Positions 9,848 through 16,812 of a DNA stretch of 23,921 nt are shown one piece after another. The notes under the pieces were generated by a model, which saw only the letters and a list, made by a program, of their open reading frames with translations, was not told where the DNA came from and did no database searches. The number at the start of each line of letters is the position of its first letter. The stretch's first letter is position 1. Made by a program: the position numbers and the translations under genes. The DNA comes from a virus. The stretch spans positions 1 to 23,921 of IMG/VR virus record IMGVR_UViG_3300009156_000443; one strand, given 5' to 3'.

Positions 9848-10462
9848 TCAGATCCAGCCTCCCCGCCGCACGCGGACCCGCGTCGGCATGGTGGTGCGCC
9901 GGACCTCGTGGCGCATGAGACCGATCCAGTCCTGGTATTCGTCGCGGTGACGGGCGGTGTCGGCGCCGGCCCCTTCCCGCGACGACATCAGCTCGGACGC
10001 CTTGGCGATGATCGCCCCGGTGAACTGATCGGGGATCGCCGGCGCGTCGATGTCGCGCGACAGCCACGCCGGCTGGCGGTACCAGTAGTGCGTCAGGCAG
10101 GTGGCGCCGCCCGGCGCCGGGCGCACGGCGATGACGTCGGCCATCGGGCACCACACCCGCGGCAGTTGCCCCTTGACCGTCGTGTACGTCAGCAGGTCGC
10201 TCGGCGCCACCTGCGACAGCTCGGTGTCGTTGTCGAAGATCGAGCGGGTCGCCCGGTAGGCGGGGGGCAGCGGGAAGTCAGCGGCGTCGGGCGTGATGGT
10301 GACCTGATCGACGACATCGGACCACGGCCAGTGGTTCTCCGACTCGATGTGTTGGATCGCCAGGTTGATGTGGTCGTCGAGGACGTCGTCGGTGAAGAAG
10401 TCATCGGCGACGGGCACGCCGAGCCGGGCCCGGACCAGCCGCCGCAGCATCATCAGCATCAC
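9848..10462 (-). CDS. Head-tail adaptor protein
   Basis: This 204 aa protein has the pattern of connector/adaptor proteins: helices with D..LDDHINLAIQHIESENHWPW, then TITPDAADFPLPPAYRATRSIF, a beta segment, and a C-terminal helical part with charged ends. These proteins dock under the portal and join head to tail. The start is ambiguous because four in-frame ATGs lie in the first five codons; I give the outermost (10462). It follows a hypothetical gene by four bases and abuts the nozzle-like gene. Family recognition is by pattern, so the call is probable rather than certain. Confidence 0.72.
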   Translation of the reverse strand: MMLMMLRRLVRARLGVPVADDFFTDDVLDDHINLAIQHIESENHWPWSDVVDQVTITPDAADFPLPPAYRATRSIFDNDTELSQVAPSDLLTYTTVKGQLPRVWCPMADVIAVRPAPGGATCLTHYWYRQPAWLSRDIDAPAIPDQFTGAIIAKASELMSSREGAGADTARHRDEYQDWIGLMRHEVRRTTMPTRVRVRRGGWI

Positions 10463-10466
10463 CGCG

Positions 10467-10883
10467 TCACAGCTCCTTGTTCAGCGCGTGACGCAGGCGC
10501 GGCGCGATCTCCTCGCCGACCCACTCCTCGCGGTGCCGTTCTTTGGTGGCGTCGACCTTCTCGTTGTTGGCGACAATCTCGTCGTGCAGCGGGACCGTCC
10601 GGCGCCGGCCATCCCATCCGATGAGGGCGTCGATGACACGCTCGTCGAAGGGGACGCCGGCGCCTGATCGGCACACCAGGCGGTAGGTCTCGTCGTCTTC
10701 GAGCCGCCACAGTTCGAAGCGCTCGTCCTGGCCGTCCCAGTAGAGCCCGAGGCGGTCGTCACCCTCCCAGCCTTTGACCGGGTCACCGAACCGGACGCGG
10801 TGGATGAGGTCGCGCATGGGCGTGTCCATCCACAGCCGCCGGCCGTTGACCCATTCCGGGTGGGTGAGACCGCCGTCGCTCAC
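10467..10883 (-). CDS. Hypothetical head/tail module protein
   Basis: This 138-139 aa protein could start at GTG 10883, which gives the GTGA overlap usual in this operon, or at GTG 10886. It is acidic and Trp-rich (LTHPEWVNGRRLWMD, GWEGDDRLGLYWDG, LWRLEDDETYRLV) with a helical, Lys/Glu-rich C-terminus ending NKEL. I do not recognise the family and see no metal, membrane or nucleotide motif. Its position between the capsid genes and the head-tail adaptor makes a minor capsid or connector function plausible, by context only. Confidence 0.72.
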   Translation of the reverse strand: MSDGGLTHPEWVNGRRLWMDTPMRDLIHRVRFGDPVKGWEGDDRLGLYWDGQDERFELWRLEDDETYRLVCRSGAGVPFDERVIDALIGWDGRRRTVPLHDEIVANNEKVDATKERHREEWVGEEIAPRLRHALNKEL

Positions 10884-11335
10884 CACAGGTTCATCGTCCC
10901 GCCGGTGCCCCGGCCGCGGCCGAAGCTCGTGTAGCCGGGACGGCGCACCGGCGCCGGCGTGATGGGGACCGGCCGCGGACCGAGGTTGATCTGCCCACCG
11001 GTTCCGGGCCCACCACCGAAGGAGCCGCCGGTGAGCGGGGGACCGAGGTTCAACTGACCGCCCGTGCCGGGCCCGGCACCGAACGATCCACCGGTGAGCG
11101 GCGGAAGGTTCATCCTCGGACCAGTGCCGGGACCTCGGCCGAACGACGCGGCCGGCGTCGGGCCGATCCTCATGCGCGGCCCCCTCCCCGGACCCCGACC
11201 GATCGGGCCGTAGTTGGCGGTCGGCCGCCCCGCGCGCCGGCGCAGCGGCGTCGGACGCCCCGCCTGGCGTTGACGGGCGACCGACCTTGCCAGATCAGTG
11301 ACCACCGCCCGGCGAAGCATCCGATCGTCTGCCAT
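10880..11335 (-). CDS. Gly/Pro-rich tandem-repeat protein behind the capsid gene
   Basis: This 151 aa protein starts at ATG 11335, four bases after the capsid stop. Residues 1-40 are basic (many Arg, few acids). From about residue 43 there are five imperfect copies of a ~20-residue unit with the pattern F-G-x-G-P-G-T-G-x-x-M/L/I-N-L, often followed by P-P-L-T-G-G-S. The last copy is split off by a Pro-rich insert and ends the protein at NLW. The encoding DNA (about 10883-11205) is visibly repetitive. Low complexity and lack of hydrophobic core suggest an extended or disordered chain. An Arg-rich head could bind nucleic acid or the capsid interior. I know no family with this unit. Confidence 0.75.
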   Translation of the reverse strand: MADDRMLRRAVVTDLARSVARQRQAGRPTPLRRRAGRPTANYGPIGRGPGRGPRMRIGPTPAASFGRGPGTGPRMNLPPLTGGSFGAGPGTGGQLNLGPPLTGGSFGGGPGTGGQINLGPRPVPITPAPVRRPGYTSFGRGRGTGGTMNLW

Positions 11336-11339
11336 CGAC

Positions 11340-12575
11340 TCACGCCTCCGTCAGCGACCCGACCTTGGCGTGCGCGTTGCGCCCGTCAGTGGCCAGCTCG
11401 GCGTAGAGGAAGAGCGTCGACTCGTAGGCGTCGGTATTGGGGACGCGGTTGAGCACCGCGCCGTCCTCTTCCATGAACTCCCAGTCGCTCATCCGGTACC
11501 ACTGGAAGCGCCGGGTGGTGAGCCCGAACGCCGTCGAGTCGGGGCAGTCCTTGTCGAACATCATCGACACGGTGTTGGAGCCGGTGGAGCCCTGGTTCGT
11601 GTTGCTCATGTCGAGGGCCCGGTAACCGCCGTGCAGCTCGACGGGCGTGTTGAACCGCCGCAGCGACGTGAGCAGCGCGGCGTAGGCCCGCTGCACGCCG
11701 GCGGTCGTCACCCACAGGTTGATCTCCTCGCCCGAGTTGATGTTGACCTCTTGGGCAGCCTTGAGGAACATGCTCTCGGTGACGGCCCGACCGGAACCGG
11801 GATCGTCGACGTAGCTCGCCCAGCCGGGAACGTTGGCCGGGTCGATGTTCCACAGCGCACCGGTCGCCGCGACCTGCTTGGTGAGGCCGGTGATCTCCTT
11901 CTGCGCTGCGCCGGTGCCGCCCGACCCGGCGATCGTCACGACGTCACCGGCCGTGATCGCCACGGCTGCGCCGTCGAACACGAAGGTGCCGGCAGTCGTG
12001 TTGACCGACGTGATCTTGCGGGCCGACGCGGTCGCCGTCGGGTTGGCGCCGGTGCCGATGTCGATGAACATGCCGACTTGGAGCTGGCGCTTCTGCGTGT
12101 TCGTCGGCGTCTGCAACGTCCCGGTGTTGCCGGAGGCGGCGGCGGCGAGCGTGGCGATCTTGCCGGTGCCGTCGCTGTAGAGCTGGCGGTTGACGTCGTT
12201 GCGCAGGTCGCGGGTGACGCCCTGCGTCTCCGACGTGATCGCCCTCGTGAACGAACCACGGTCCGACCCCATCGACCGGATGACCGGCCCCGAGAGCTGG
12301 ATGCGCCCGTAGTTGTACTTGAGGGTGACCCTCTCCTCGCTGTAACCCTGGTGGCCGGCGTCGGGCAGGACGCCCATCTCGGCGCGGGCGCCGATGCCGG
12401 TGTTGCGGCCGGTATTGATGGCCAGCACAGCGCGCCGGCCTTCGATGTCCTCACTGTTGCTCTCGACCTGCGTGAGCATGAAGACTTCGCTGTTGAGGAT
12501 GGAGCGGATGCCAGGGAGGTAGAACTCCTTGAGCACGGCATCCGCGGTGGAACGGGTCAGTGGATCAGCAGCCAC
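11340..12575 (-). CDS. Major capsid protein (HK97-like fold likely)
   Basis: This 411 aa protein begins at GTG 12575. AAGGAG (12582-12587 on the plus coordinate) lies six bases upstream, the best ribosome site in the late operon. The N-terminal helix (DAVLKEFYLPGIRSIL), the LKYNYGRIQLSGPVI segment and the long mid-domain with VNRQLYSDGTG match phage major capsid proteins with an HK97-like fold. The C-terminal part (NTDAYESTLFLYAELATDGRNAHAKV) is the usual P/A-domain end. It sits between scaffold and the downstream head genes, and is the only late gene preceded by a long non-coding leader, which contains three stem-loops. That suggests separate expression control, as expected for the most abundant virion protein. 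Confidence 0.9.
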   Translation of the reverse strand: MAADPLTRSTADAVLKEFYLPGIRSILNSEVFMLTQVESNSEDIEGRRAVLAINTGRNTGIGARAEMGVLPDAGHQGYSEERVTLKYNYGRIQLSGPVIRSMGSDRGSFTRAITSETQGVTRDLRNDVNRQLYSDGTGKIATLAAAASGNTGTLQTPTNTQKRQLQVGMFIDIGTGANPTATASARKITSVNTTAGTFVFDGAAVAITAGDVVTIAGSGGTGAAQKEITGLTKQVAATGALWNIDPANVPGWASYVDDPGSGRAVTESMFLKAAQEVNINSGEEINLWVTTAGVQRAYAALLTSLRRFNTPVELHGGYRALDMSNTNQGSTGSNTVSMMFDKDCPDSTAFGLTTRRFQWYRMSDWEFMEEDGAVLNRVPNTDAYESTLFLYAELATDGRNAHAKVGSLTEA

Positions 12576-12594
12576 TGGTGTCTCCTTGCGGGTA

Positions 12595-12612
12595 GATCAA
12601 TTGGGGTTGATC
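12595..12612 (-). promoter_or_regulatory. Inverted repeat just upstream of the capsid ribosome site
   Basis: GATCAA and TTGATC form a 6-bp inverted repeat around a 6-nt loop, 7 nt upstream (on the transcript) of the capsid AAGGAG. Its upstream arm on the transcript (12607-12612) shares 12610-12612 with the neighbouring stem-loop, so the two structures cannot form together. It may be an RNA switch element or a protein operator; the sequence does not decide which. Confidence 0.5.
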
Positions 12613-12638
12613 CGCCGTGCATCGGGCTCTGCGCGGAT
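12610..12638 (-). ncRNA. Capsid-leader stem-loop 1
   Basis: Read on the transcribed minus strand, ATCCGC pairs with GCGGAT (6 bp). Inside it GCA pairs with TGC around the loop GAGCCCGA, with a 3-nt bulge (ACG) on the 3' side. The core is shared with two further hairpins upstream in the same leader, but the outer stem sequence differs. This is the copy nearest the capsid gene. Confidence 0.65.
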
Positions 12639-12643
12639 GGGGT

Positions 12644-12668
12644 GGGCCGTGCATCTGGCTCTGCGCCC
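12644..12668 (-). ncRNA. Capsid-leader stem-loop 2
   Basis: The middle copy has outer stem GGGC/GCCC (4 bp), inner GCA/TGC, the loop GAGCCAGA and the same 3-nt ACG bulge on the 3' side. The inner core GCAGAGCCAGATGCACG is identical to that of stem-loop 3 and differs by one base from that of stem-loop 1. Confidence 0.65.
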
Positions 12669-12676
12669 TCGATGAT

Positions 12677-12711
12677 CCGGCGGGCCGTGCATCTGGCTCT
12701 GCACCCGCCGG
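12677..12711 (-). ncRNA. Capsid-leader stem-loop 3
   Basis: The copy nearest the scaffold gene has the longest outer stem, CCGGCGGG with CCCGCCGG (8 bp), then inner TGCA/TGCA around GAGCCAGA and a 3-nt bulge on the 3' side. It begins 8 bases after the scaffold stop on the transcript. Its 5' arm also lies in a 12-bp perfect palindrome (12704-12715) that could compete with it. Confidence 0.65.
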
Positions 12712-12719
12712 CGGGACTC

Positions 12720-13523
12720 CTAGGTGGCGGTTCGGCGCTCCTTGAGGAAGGCGTCGGTCGCCTTCTTGGCGTCCTCGATGTTGGCGATCAGCGGCGGCGC
12801 GGCCTGGCCGGCCATCCCACCGATCGGTGACGGCATGGGCCGGACGCCCGAGGCGCGCCCGGCGACGTAGTCGTCGATGATCTTCTGTTCACGGGCCCTC
12901 TGCATCTCGATCGCCTTCGGGATGTCCCCGCCCGTGTAGTGGTTGGCGTCGTAGAGGATCTGGAACCCGTCGCCCTCCGGGTCATAGCCGGCGGCGCGGA
13001 CCTCGGCGTAGATCTCGTTGATGGCGCGCTGCTCGGCAGCGGACCGCTCGCGGGCCCCGAGCGTCTCGTTGATCATCGTCTGGACCTGGTCCGGCGAGAG
13101 CTGACCCTGGATCTCCTTGACGGCGTCGTCGAGCGTCGGCGGCGGCAGCGTCTCGGCCGGCGGCGCCGCCGGGGTCTCGGGGCCGAGCATCGAGTTGGCG
13201 ACCTCGCGCATCATCGCCGCCGACATCATCGGGTCCTGCCGCCAGGCCCGCGCCAGGTCGAACCACGCCTCTACATCTTCGGGCTCGTAGTCGCCGTAGA
13301 CGTCGGTGTACTGCTTGGCCTGGTCGCGGTACTTGGCTGCCTCGGTGCGGATGCGGTCGACGTAGCCGCGGGTGAAGACGGCCTGGTCGTCGGGCGGCGG
13401 AGCCAACGGATCGTCGGGCGCTCCCGCCGGCTGGGCGGTAGCCGGCGGGGTCGCCGCCGGTGCGGGCTCCGGCTGCGAATTGAAGGTCGGCGCGCTGTCG
13501 GTGGTGAGCCCGTTGTCGCTCAT
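12720..13523 (-). CDS. Capsid scaffold protein
   Basis: This 267 aa acidic protein starts at ATG 13523 with AGGGAG upstream and overlaps the portal stop (ATGA). Residues 1-48 are Pro/Ala-rich and disordered. The middle is helical with many charged residues (YVDRIRTEAAKYRDQAKQY; LSPDQVQTMINETLGARERS). The C-terminus is short and basic (ATDAFLKERRTAT), as in scaffolds that contact the capsid protein. The order portal, scaffold, capsid is the classic head module. Assignment rests on order, composition and helical character, as scaffold sequences are rarely conserved. Confidence 0.8.
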   Translation of the reverse strand: MSDNGLTTDSAPTFNSQPEPAPAATPPATAQPAGAPDDPLAPPPDDQAVFTRGYVDRIRTEAAKYRDQAKQYTDVYGDYEPEDVEAWFDLARAWRQDPMMSAAMMREVANSMLGPETPAAPPAETLPPPTLDDAVKEIQGQLSPDQVQTMINETLGARERSAAEQRAINEIYAEVRAAGYDPEGDGFQILYDANHYTGGDIPKAIEMQRAREQKIIDDYVAGRASGVRPMPSPIGGMAGQAAPPLIANIEDAKKATDAFLKERRTAT

Positions 13524-15655
13524 TGGACGCTCCCTGGCGGTGCGGCTTCCGGCCCCTCAGGCGGTGGGCCTGGCGGGGGGCCGAGGGGTGGGCCGCCGGG
13601 CGGTGGAGGCGGTGGTCCTCCCCCGGCCCCGAGGCCGACGGCGTTGATCTGTGCTTCGACTTCCGGGGGAAGCGACCCTTCCTGGCCGAGCATCTGGCCG
13701 GGCGACGCCGGACCGGCCGGACCCATCGGCGACGTCGCCGTGCGCGGCACCATCAGCCCGGCCGCCTGCGCCCCGGCAAGATCTTGCGTCGGCAACGGCT
13801 TGGTCCCGGTCGAGGGCAGCATCGCGGCGAGCGGGGACACGCCGAGCGCCTGGACCTGTTCGGCCGCTGCGCCGGCGGCGTACATCTCGTGCGCCTCGCA
13901 GTGCTTGCGCATGAGCATCTGCGTCTGCGGGTCGAGGTAGTCCCAGCGGTCGGAGCGCTGGAAGTCCCGATGCACCTTCAAGTGGTTCTGGTGGTCGTCG
14001 ATGATGTCGACGGTGCGCGGCGTGCCGATGGCCAGCCACCGGTTCTCCCGCTGCGCCCGCGCCGTGTCCGGGTCGATCCCCGACAGCAAGTCGTCTTGGT
14101 CGGGCAGGTCGGCGACCTTGGCCAGCTCGTACGGCGTCTTGATGATCCCCCGGTCGTAGAGCTGCATGGCGTAGGCGGCCTGCGCCGCCCGACTCCGGGG
14201 CAGTACGGCGTCGAGCGGCACCGTGGCCTCCGTCTGACCGCCGAGGTCACCGCCCGACCATTGGACGGCTTCGGGAATCTCGTTGACGTAGATCGTCGAG
14301 GCGCGGGTCTCTTGCACGTTGGCCTCGTACAGCTTGAGCACCATCGACGCGGCCCGCCCCCAGCACTCGCCGAGCGTCTTGGCCAGGGCGCCGACGGGGG
14401 TGTCGTCGTTCTCCGACAGGATCGACAGGGCGATGCCCGACTCGATGCCCGACGGCGACTCGCCACGGCTGACGTCGTGCACGCCCAGGATGTCGTCCAT
14501 CGCCGCGCCGAGCATCTCGGGCTGACGAATCCACCAGTCCGGCATCGCCGGCGGCGCATCCCAGTTGGGCTTCTGGCCGTTGATCGGGTTGTACTCGATG
14601 AACTCGCCGGGCGTGTCGGTGAGATCCTCCATGTCTTCGATCGCCCCGGTCGGCACCCAGCACCGGGCGTTGCCGGCGAGCTTCAAGTGCTCGACGATCG
14701 ACGACCACGACGCGTTGAGGAGGGCCTGCACACCGACCGCGTCAGAGACCGGGGTGTGCCCGTACCAGCGCCCGTGGATCGGCTCGACCCGCCCGATGCT
14801 GATGTTGAGCCGGTCGTTCCACGGGAACGGCCACATCCCACCGTCGACGAACTCGCCGTCGACCACCGTCAGGACGCCACCGGGCCGGCCGGTCAGCGAC
14901 GGACGCTCGTAGTAGGTGAGCACCATCGACAGCGGCACGTTGCGCCACGTCTCGCCGTCGGTCACCCGCCACACCGTGTCGATGGCGCGGGCGTCGGCCT
15001 TCGGTTCTTTGGCCAGCCCGTACAGCTCCTTGACCTCGGCCGGCGGCATGGCGATGCCTTTGATCCACCACTGCGCCCGTTCCAAGTCGCGGGTGCCGGG
15101 CTCGCACGCGATCTCGTGGATGGACACCGTCGAGAGCCGACAGTCACCGGTGCCGACCGGCCGCCCCTGCGCATCCATCCCGATCGGCGCCCCGACCCGC
15201 TGGTCCCATTCGACGCACAGCCCGGCGATCCCGGCTTCCCACACCAACTGGGCGTGTTCGAGGCGCAGCACTTCCCACGACTGCTTGCGCTGCGCCTGCA
15301 CGAGCGCCGCCTCGGCGATGCGCGCCGCTTGGATCGCGGCGTCGTCGGGCGACGTCGGGATGACATCGAAGACGAGCGCCCGACGCATCAGCTTGGCGAT
15401 GATGCGACGCGAATCCGGGCCGACTCGGGGGACGGTCGCCCGGACCCGCGTCGGCTCACGCGGCAGCTCTTCGAGCCGCCCGGAGGCACGGTTCCAGTAG
15501 ATCCAGTGCTTGTTGCGCAGGAACATGGCGTTGACGGCCGCCTGCTCGCGCTCCGTCCTCGTCGACCGCAGCGAGTTGTCCCACTTCTCCCGGATCACCG
15601 CCGGCGTCAGCGGCTTGTCGTCGCGGGCGATCGGCTGGGAGTAGACGTCAGACAC
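13520..15655 (-). CDS. Portal protein
   Basis: I place the start at GTG 15655, which overlaps the preceding stop by eight bases (GTG TCTGA). Upstream in-frame sequence is only shadow of the gene at 15648-15881. The product is 711 aa. The first ~600 residues have the composition of podovirus-type portals: WDNSLRSTRTEREQAAVNAMFLRNKHWIYWN near the N-terminus, then GRWYGHTPVSDAVGVQALLN, VEHLKLAGNARCWVPTGA and ILGVHDVSRGESPSGIESGIAL, a clear portal signature. The C-terminal ~100 residues are Pro/Gly-rich, with runs of Pro, and are probably flexible. The dodecameric portal forms the DNA channel and the docking site for terminase and the adaptor. Confidence 0.88.
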   Translation of the reverse strand: MSDVYSQPIARDDKPLTPAVIREKWDNSLRSTRTEREQAAVNAMFLRNKHWIYWNRASGRLEELPREPTRVRATVPRVGPDSRRIIAKLMRRALVFDVIPTSPDDAAIQAARIAEAALVQAQRKQSWEVLRLEHAQLVWEAGIAGLCVEWDQRVGAPIGMDAQGRPVGTGDCRLSTVSIHEIACEPGTRDLERAQWWIKGIAMPPAEVKELYGLAKEPKADARAIDTVWRVTDGETWRNVPLSMVLTYYERPSLTGRPGGVLTVVDGEFVDGGMWPFPWNDRLNISIGRVEPIHGRWYGHTPVSDAVGVQALLNASWSSIVEHLKLAGNARCWVPTGAIEDMEDLTDTPGEFIEYNPINGQKPNWDAPPAMPDWWIRQPEMLGAAMDDILGVHDVSRGESPSGIESGIALSILSENDDTPVGALAKTLGECWGRAASMVLKLYEANVQETRASTIYVNEIPEAVQWSGGDLGGQTEATVPLDAVLPRSRAAQAAYAMQLYDRGIIKTPYELAKVADLPDQDDLLSGIDPDTARAQRENRWLAIGTPRTVDIIDDHQNHLKVHRDFQRSDRWDYLDPQTQMLMRKHCEAHEMYAAGAAAEQVQALGVSPLAAMLPSTGTKPLPTQDLAGAQAAGLMVPRTATSPMGPAGPASPGQMLGQEGSLPPEVEAQINAVGLGAGGGPPPPPPGGPPLGPPPGPPPEGPEAAPPGSVQ

Positions 15656-15881
15656 GCGGATCACCGTCCAGGAACACGATGCGGGTCGAGCCGTTGTGGC
15701 CGTGAACGTGCTCGACCGACGCCATGCCACGGTCGTAGTGGACGACCGATGAGGGCCACTCGGACTGCCAGTGGAGGCAGACCACCCCATCGGTGAACTC
15801 GATCCCTTCGGCGACAACCCCGGTACCGGACACGCCGGTCTCATCGACGTCCCGATGCAGCTCGAACCGGCGGGCGCTCAC
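15648..15881 (-). CDS. Small conserved phage protein (hypothetical)
   Basis: This 77 aa protein starts at GTG 15881 in a GTGA overlap with the preceding gene and ends eight bases inside the portal start. The pattern RFELHRDVDETGVSGTGVVAEGIEF, a Trp-containing middle (HWQSEWPSSVVHYD) and HGHNGSTRIVFLDGD recall a small beta-rich protein widespread in actinobacteriophage and Gram-positive phage genomes. Its function is unknown to me. Confidence 0.8.
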   Translation of the reverse strand: MSARRFELHRDVDETGVSGTGVVAEGIEFTDGVVCLHWQSEWPSSVVHYDRGMASVEHVHGHNGSTRIVFLDGDPRV

Positions 15882-16018
15882 TTGGCCATCGCCTTGCGGA
15901 TCGACGTCGGCTTGGCCTTGGCCCGCGCGTTGGCGATCTTGGCCGCCATCTCCTTCGACGCGCCCCGCTTGCGGACGGCCTCGAAGATGTCCCAGCGCTT
16001 CACCTGCGGGCCCGGCAT
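15878..16018 (-). CDS. Small helical protein, KxxxAAxIANA type
   Basis: This 46 aa basic protein was read directly on the minus strand: ATG 16018, stop TGA 15880-15878 overlapping the next GTG (GTGA). The sequence KRWDIFEAVRKRGASKEMAAKIANARAK matches a small helical phage family in which W..(F/Y)EA.R..G.SKE.AA.IANA is conserved. Function is unknown; a nucleic-acid-binding role is possible from its charge. It lies between the two membrane-protein genes and the portal region. Confidence 0.75.
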   Translation of the reverse strand: MPGPQVKRWDIFEAVRKRGASKEMAAKIANARAKAKPTSIRKAMAK

Positions 16019-16019
16019 G

Positions 16020-16214
16020 TCAGAGCACCAACCATCCGAGGGCGAGAGCGGCGAGACCGAGGCAGACGATCGGCGTCCACAGCACCACCCGCGGCCCCGT
16101 CTCGTGCGCCGGGCGGAACACCGACAGCCCGGCGAGCAGGAACAGGATGAACGCCACCAGGAACATGACGTCGGCGAAGCCCGTCTTGCCGGTGGCGATG
16201 TCGGCGATGATCAT
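16020..16214 (-). CDS. Small membrane protein (holin candidate)
   Basis: This 64 aa protein has two hydrophobic helices, about residues 14-33 (ADVMFLVAFILFLLAGLSVF) and 43-64 (VVLWTPIVCLGLAALALGWLVL), joined by a short charged loop. Two-helix proteins of this size are often holins. Its stop is one base before the next start and it follows a second membrane protein eight bases upstream. The holin role is inference from size and topology. Confidence 0.72.
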   Translation of the reverse strand: MIIADIATGKTGFADVMFLVAFILFLLAGLSVFRPAHETGPRVVLWTPIVCLGLAALALGWLVL

Positions 16215-16222
16215 GATGCCCC

Positions 16223-16450
16223 CTACAGCCCGACCGCGACCGGGCGTTCGTGTTCATCTCGCGGCGGCCGGTTCTGGTCGCGATCCAAGGCGAGGATCTC
16301 GCCGGTGTGCCGGGCGATCGCGCGGTCGACGAGGGTGCGCCGCTCACTTGCCCACTCGCGCCGTTCCGCTCCTTGCTGACGCACAAGCACGACCAGCACA
16401 CCGGCGAGCACGACAGCCACAGCCGCGAGCGCGATGACTGCCGCGATCAT
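16223..16450 (-). CDS. Small single-helix membrane protein (spanin/holin-like candidate)
   Basis: This 75 aa protein has one N-terminal membrane helix (about residues 2-23: Ala/Val/Leu-rich), followed by a charged, probably helical or coiled-coil part (RREWASERRTLVDRAIARHTGEILALDRD) and a Pro/Arg-rich tail. Membrane anchor plus charged coil is the layout of i-spanin-like or accessory lysis proteins, but no partner is visible. Its start overlaps the upstream stop as ATGA. Confidence 0.7.
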   Translation of the reverse strand: MIAAVIALAAVAVVLAGVLVVLVRQQGAERREWASERRTLVDRAIARHTGEILALDRDQNRPPRDEHERPVAVGL

Positions 16451-16812
16451 GTTGCTTCCTCAAGCAGTAGCTCGGCCAGCTCCGCCGATTCGGCGACCTG
16501 CGCCAGCCGGGCGGCGTCGACGACCTGCACGAACGCCCGCCGCAGCCGCTCGTTCTCTAGCTGCAACTCCCGGTTGGAGACCTTCAACTCGTGGTTCTCC
16601 GCGACGACGTCGCGATCAGGGATCTCGATGCCGATGCAATTGGCCATCAGCCGCACCCCCGCCGGCGAGACCACGAGACGCCCGAACGGCGGCAGCGCGT
16701 CGACGTAGATCTCTAGGTCGCAGACCTGTTCACCGGGTGCCAGTTCATGACGCTGCGTGATGAAGCAGCACCCGGTGACGGTGTCGACGGGGTAGGCGGG
16801 CCGGGCCAGCAT
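16447..16812 (-). CDS. Hypothetical protein with C-terminal coiled coil
   Basis: This 121 aa protein starts at ATG 16812 (overlap TGATG with the PKD gene stop). Residues 1-65 look beta-rich with three Cys (GCCFITQ, GEQVCDLEIYVDALPP). Residues 68-120 are a strong coiled coil (VVAENHELKVSNRELQLENERLRRAF). I do not recognise it. Its position suggests a virion or assembly factor. Confidence 0.7.
   Translation of the reverse strand: MLARPAYPVDTVTGCCFITQRHELAPGEQVCDLEIYVDALPPFGRLVVSPAGVRLMANCIGIEIPDRDVVAENHELKVSNRELQLENERLRRAFVQVVDAARLAQVAESAELAELLLEEAT

Noticed and set aside
12704-12715. The palindrome CCCGCCGGCGGG as a terminator of the scaffold transcript.
   Set aside because: It has no usable loop or U-tract and largely overlaps the better-supported stem-loop 3.
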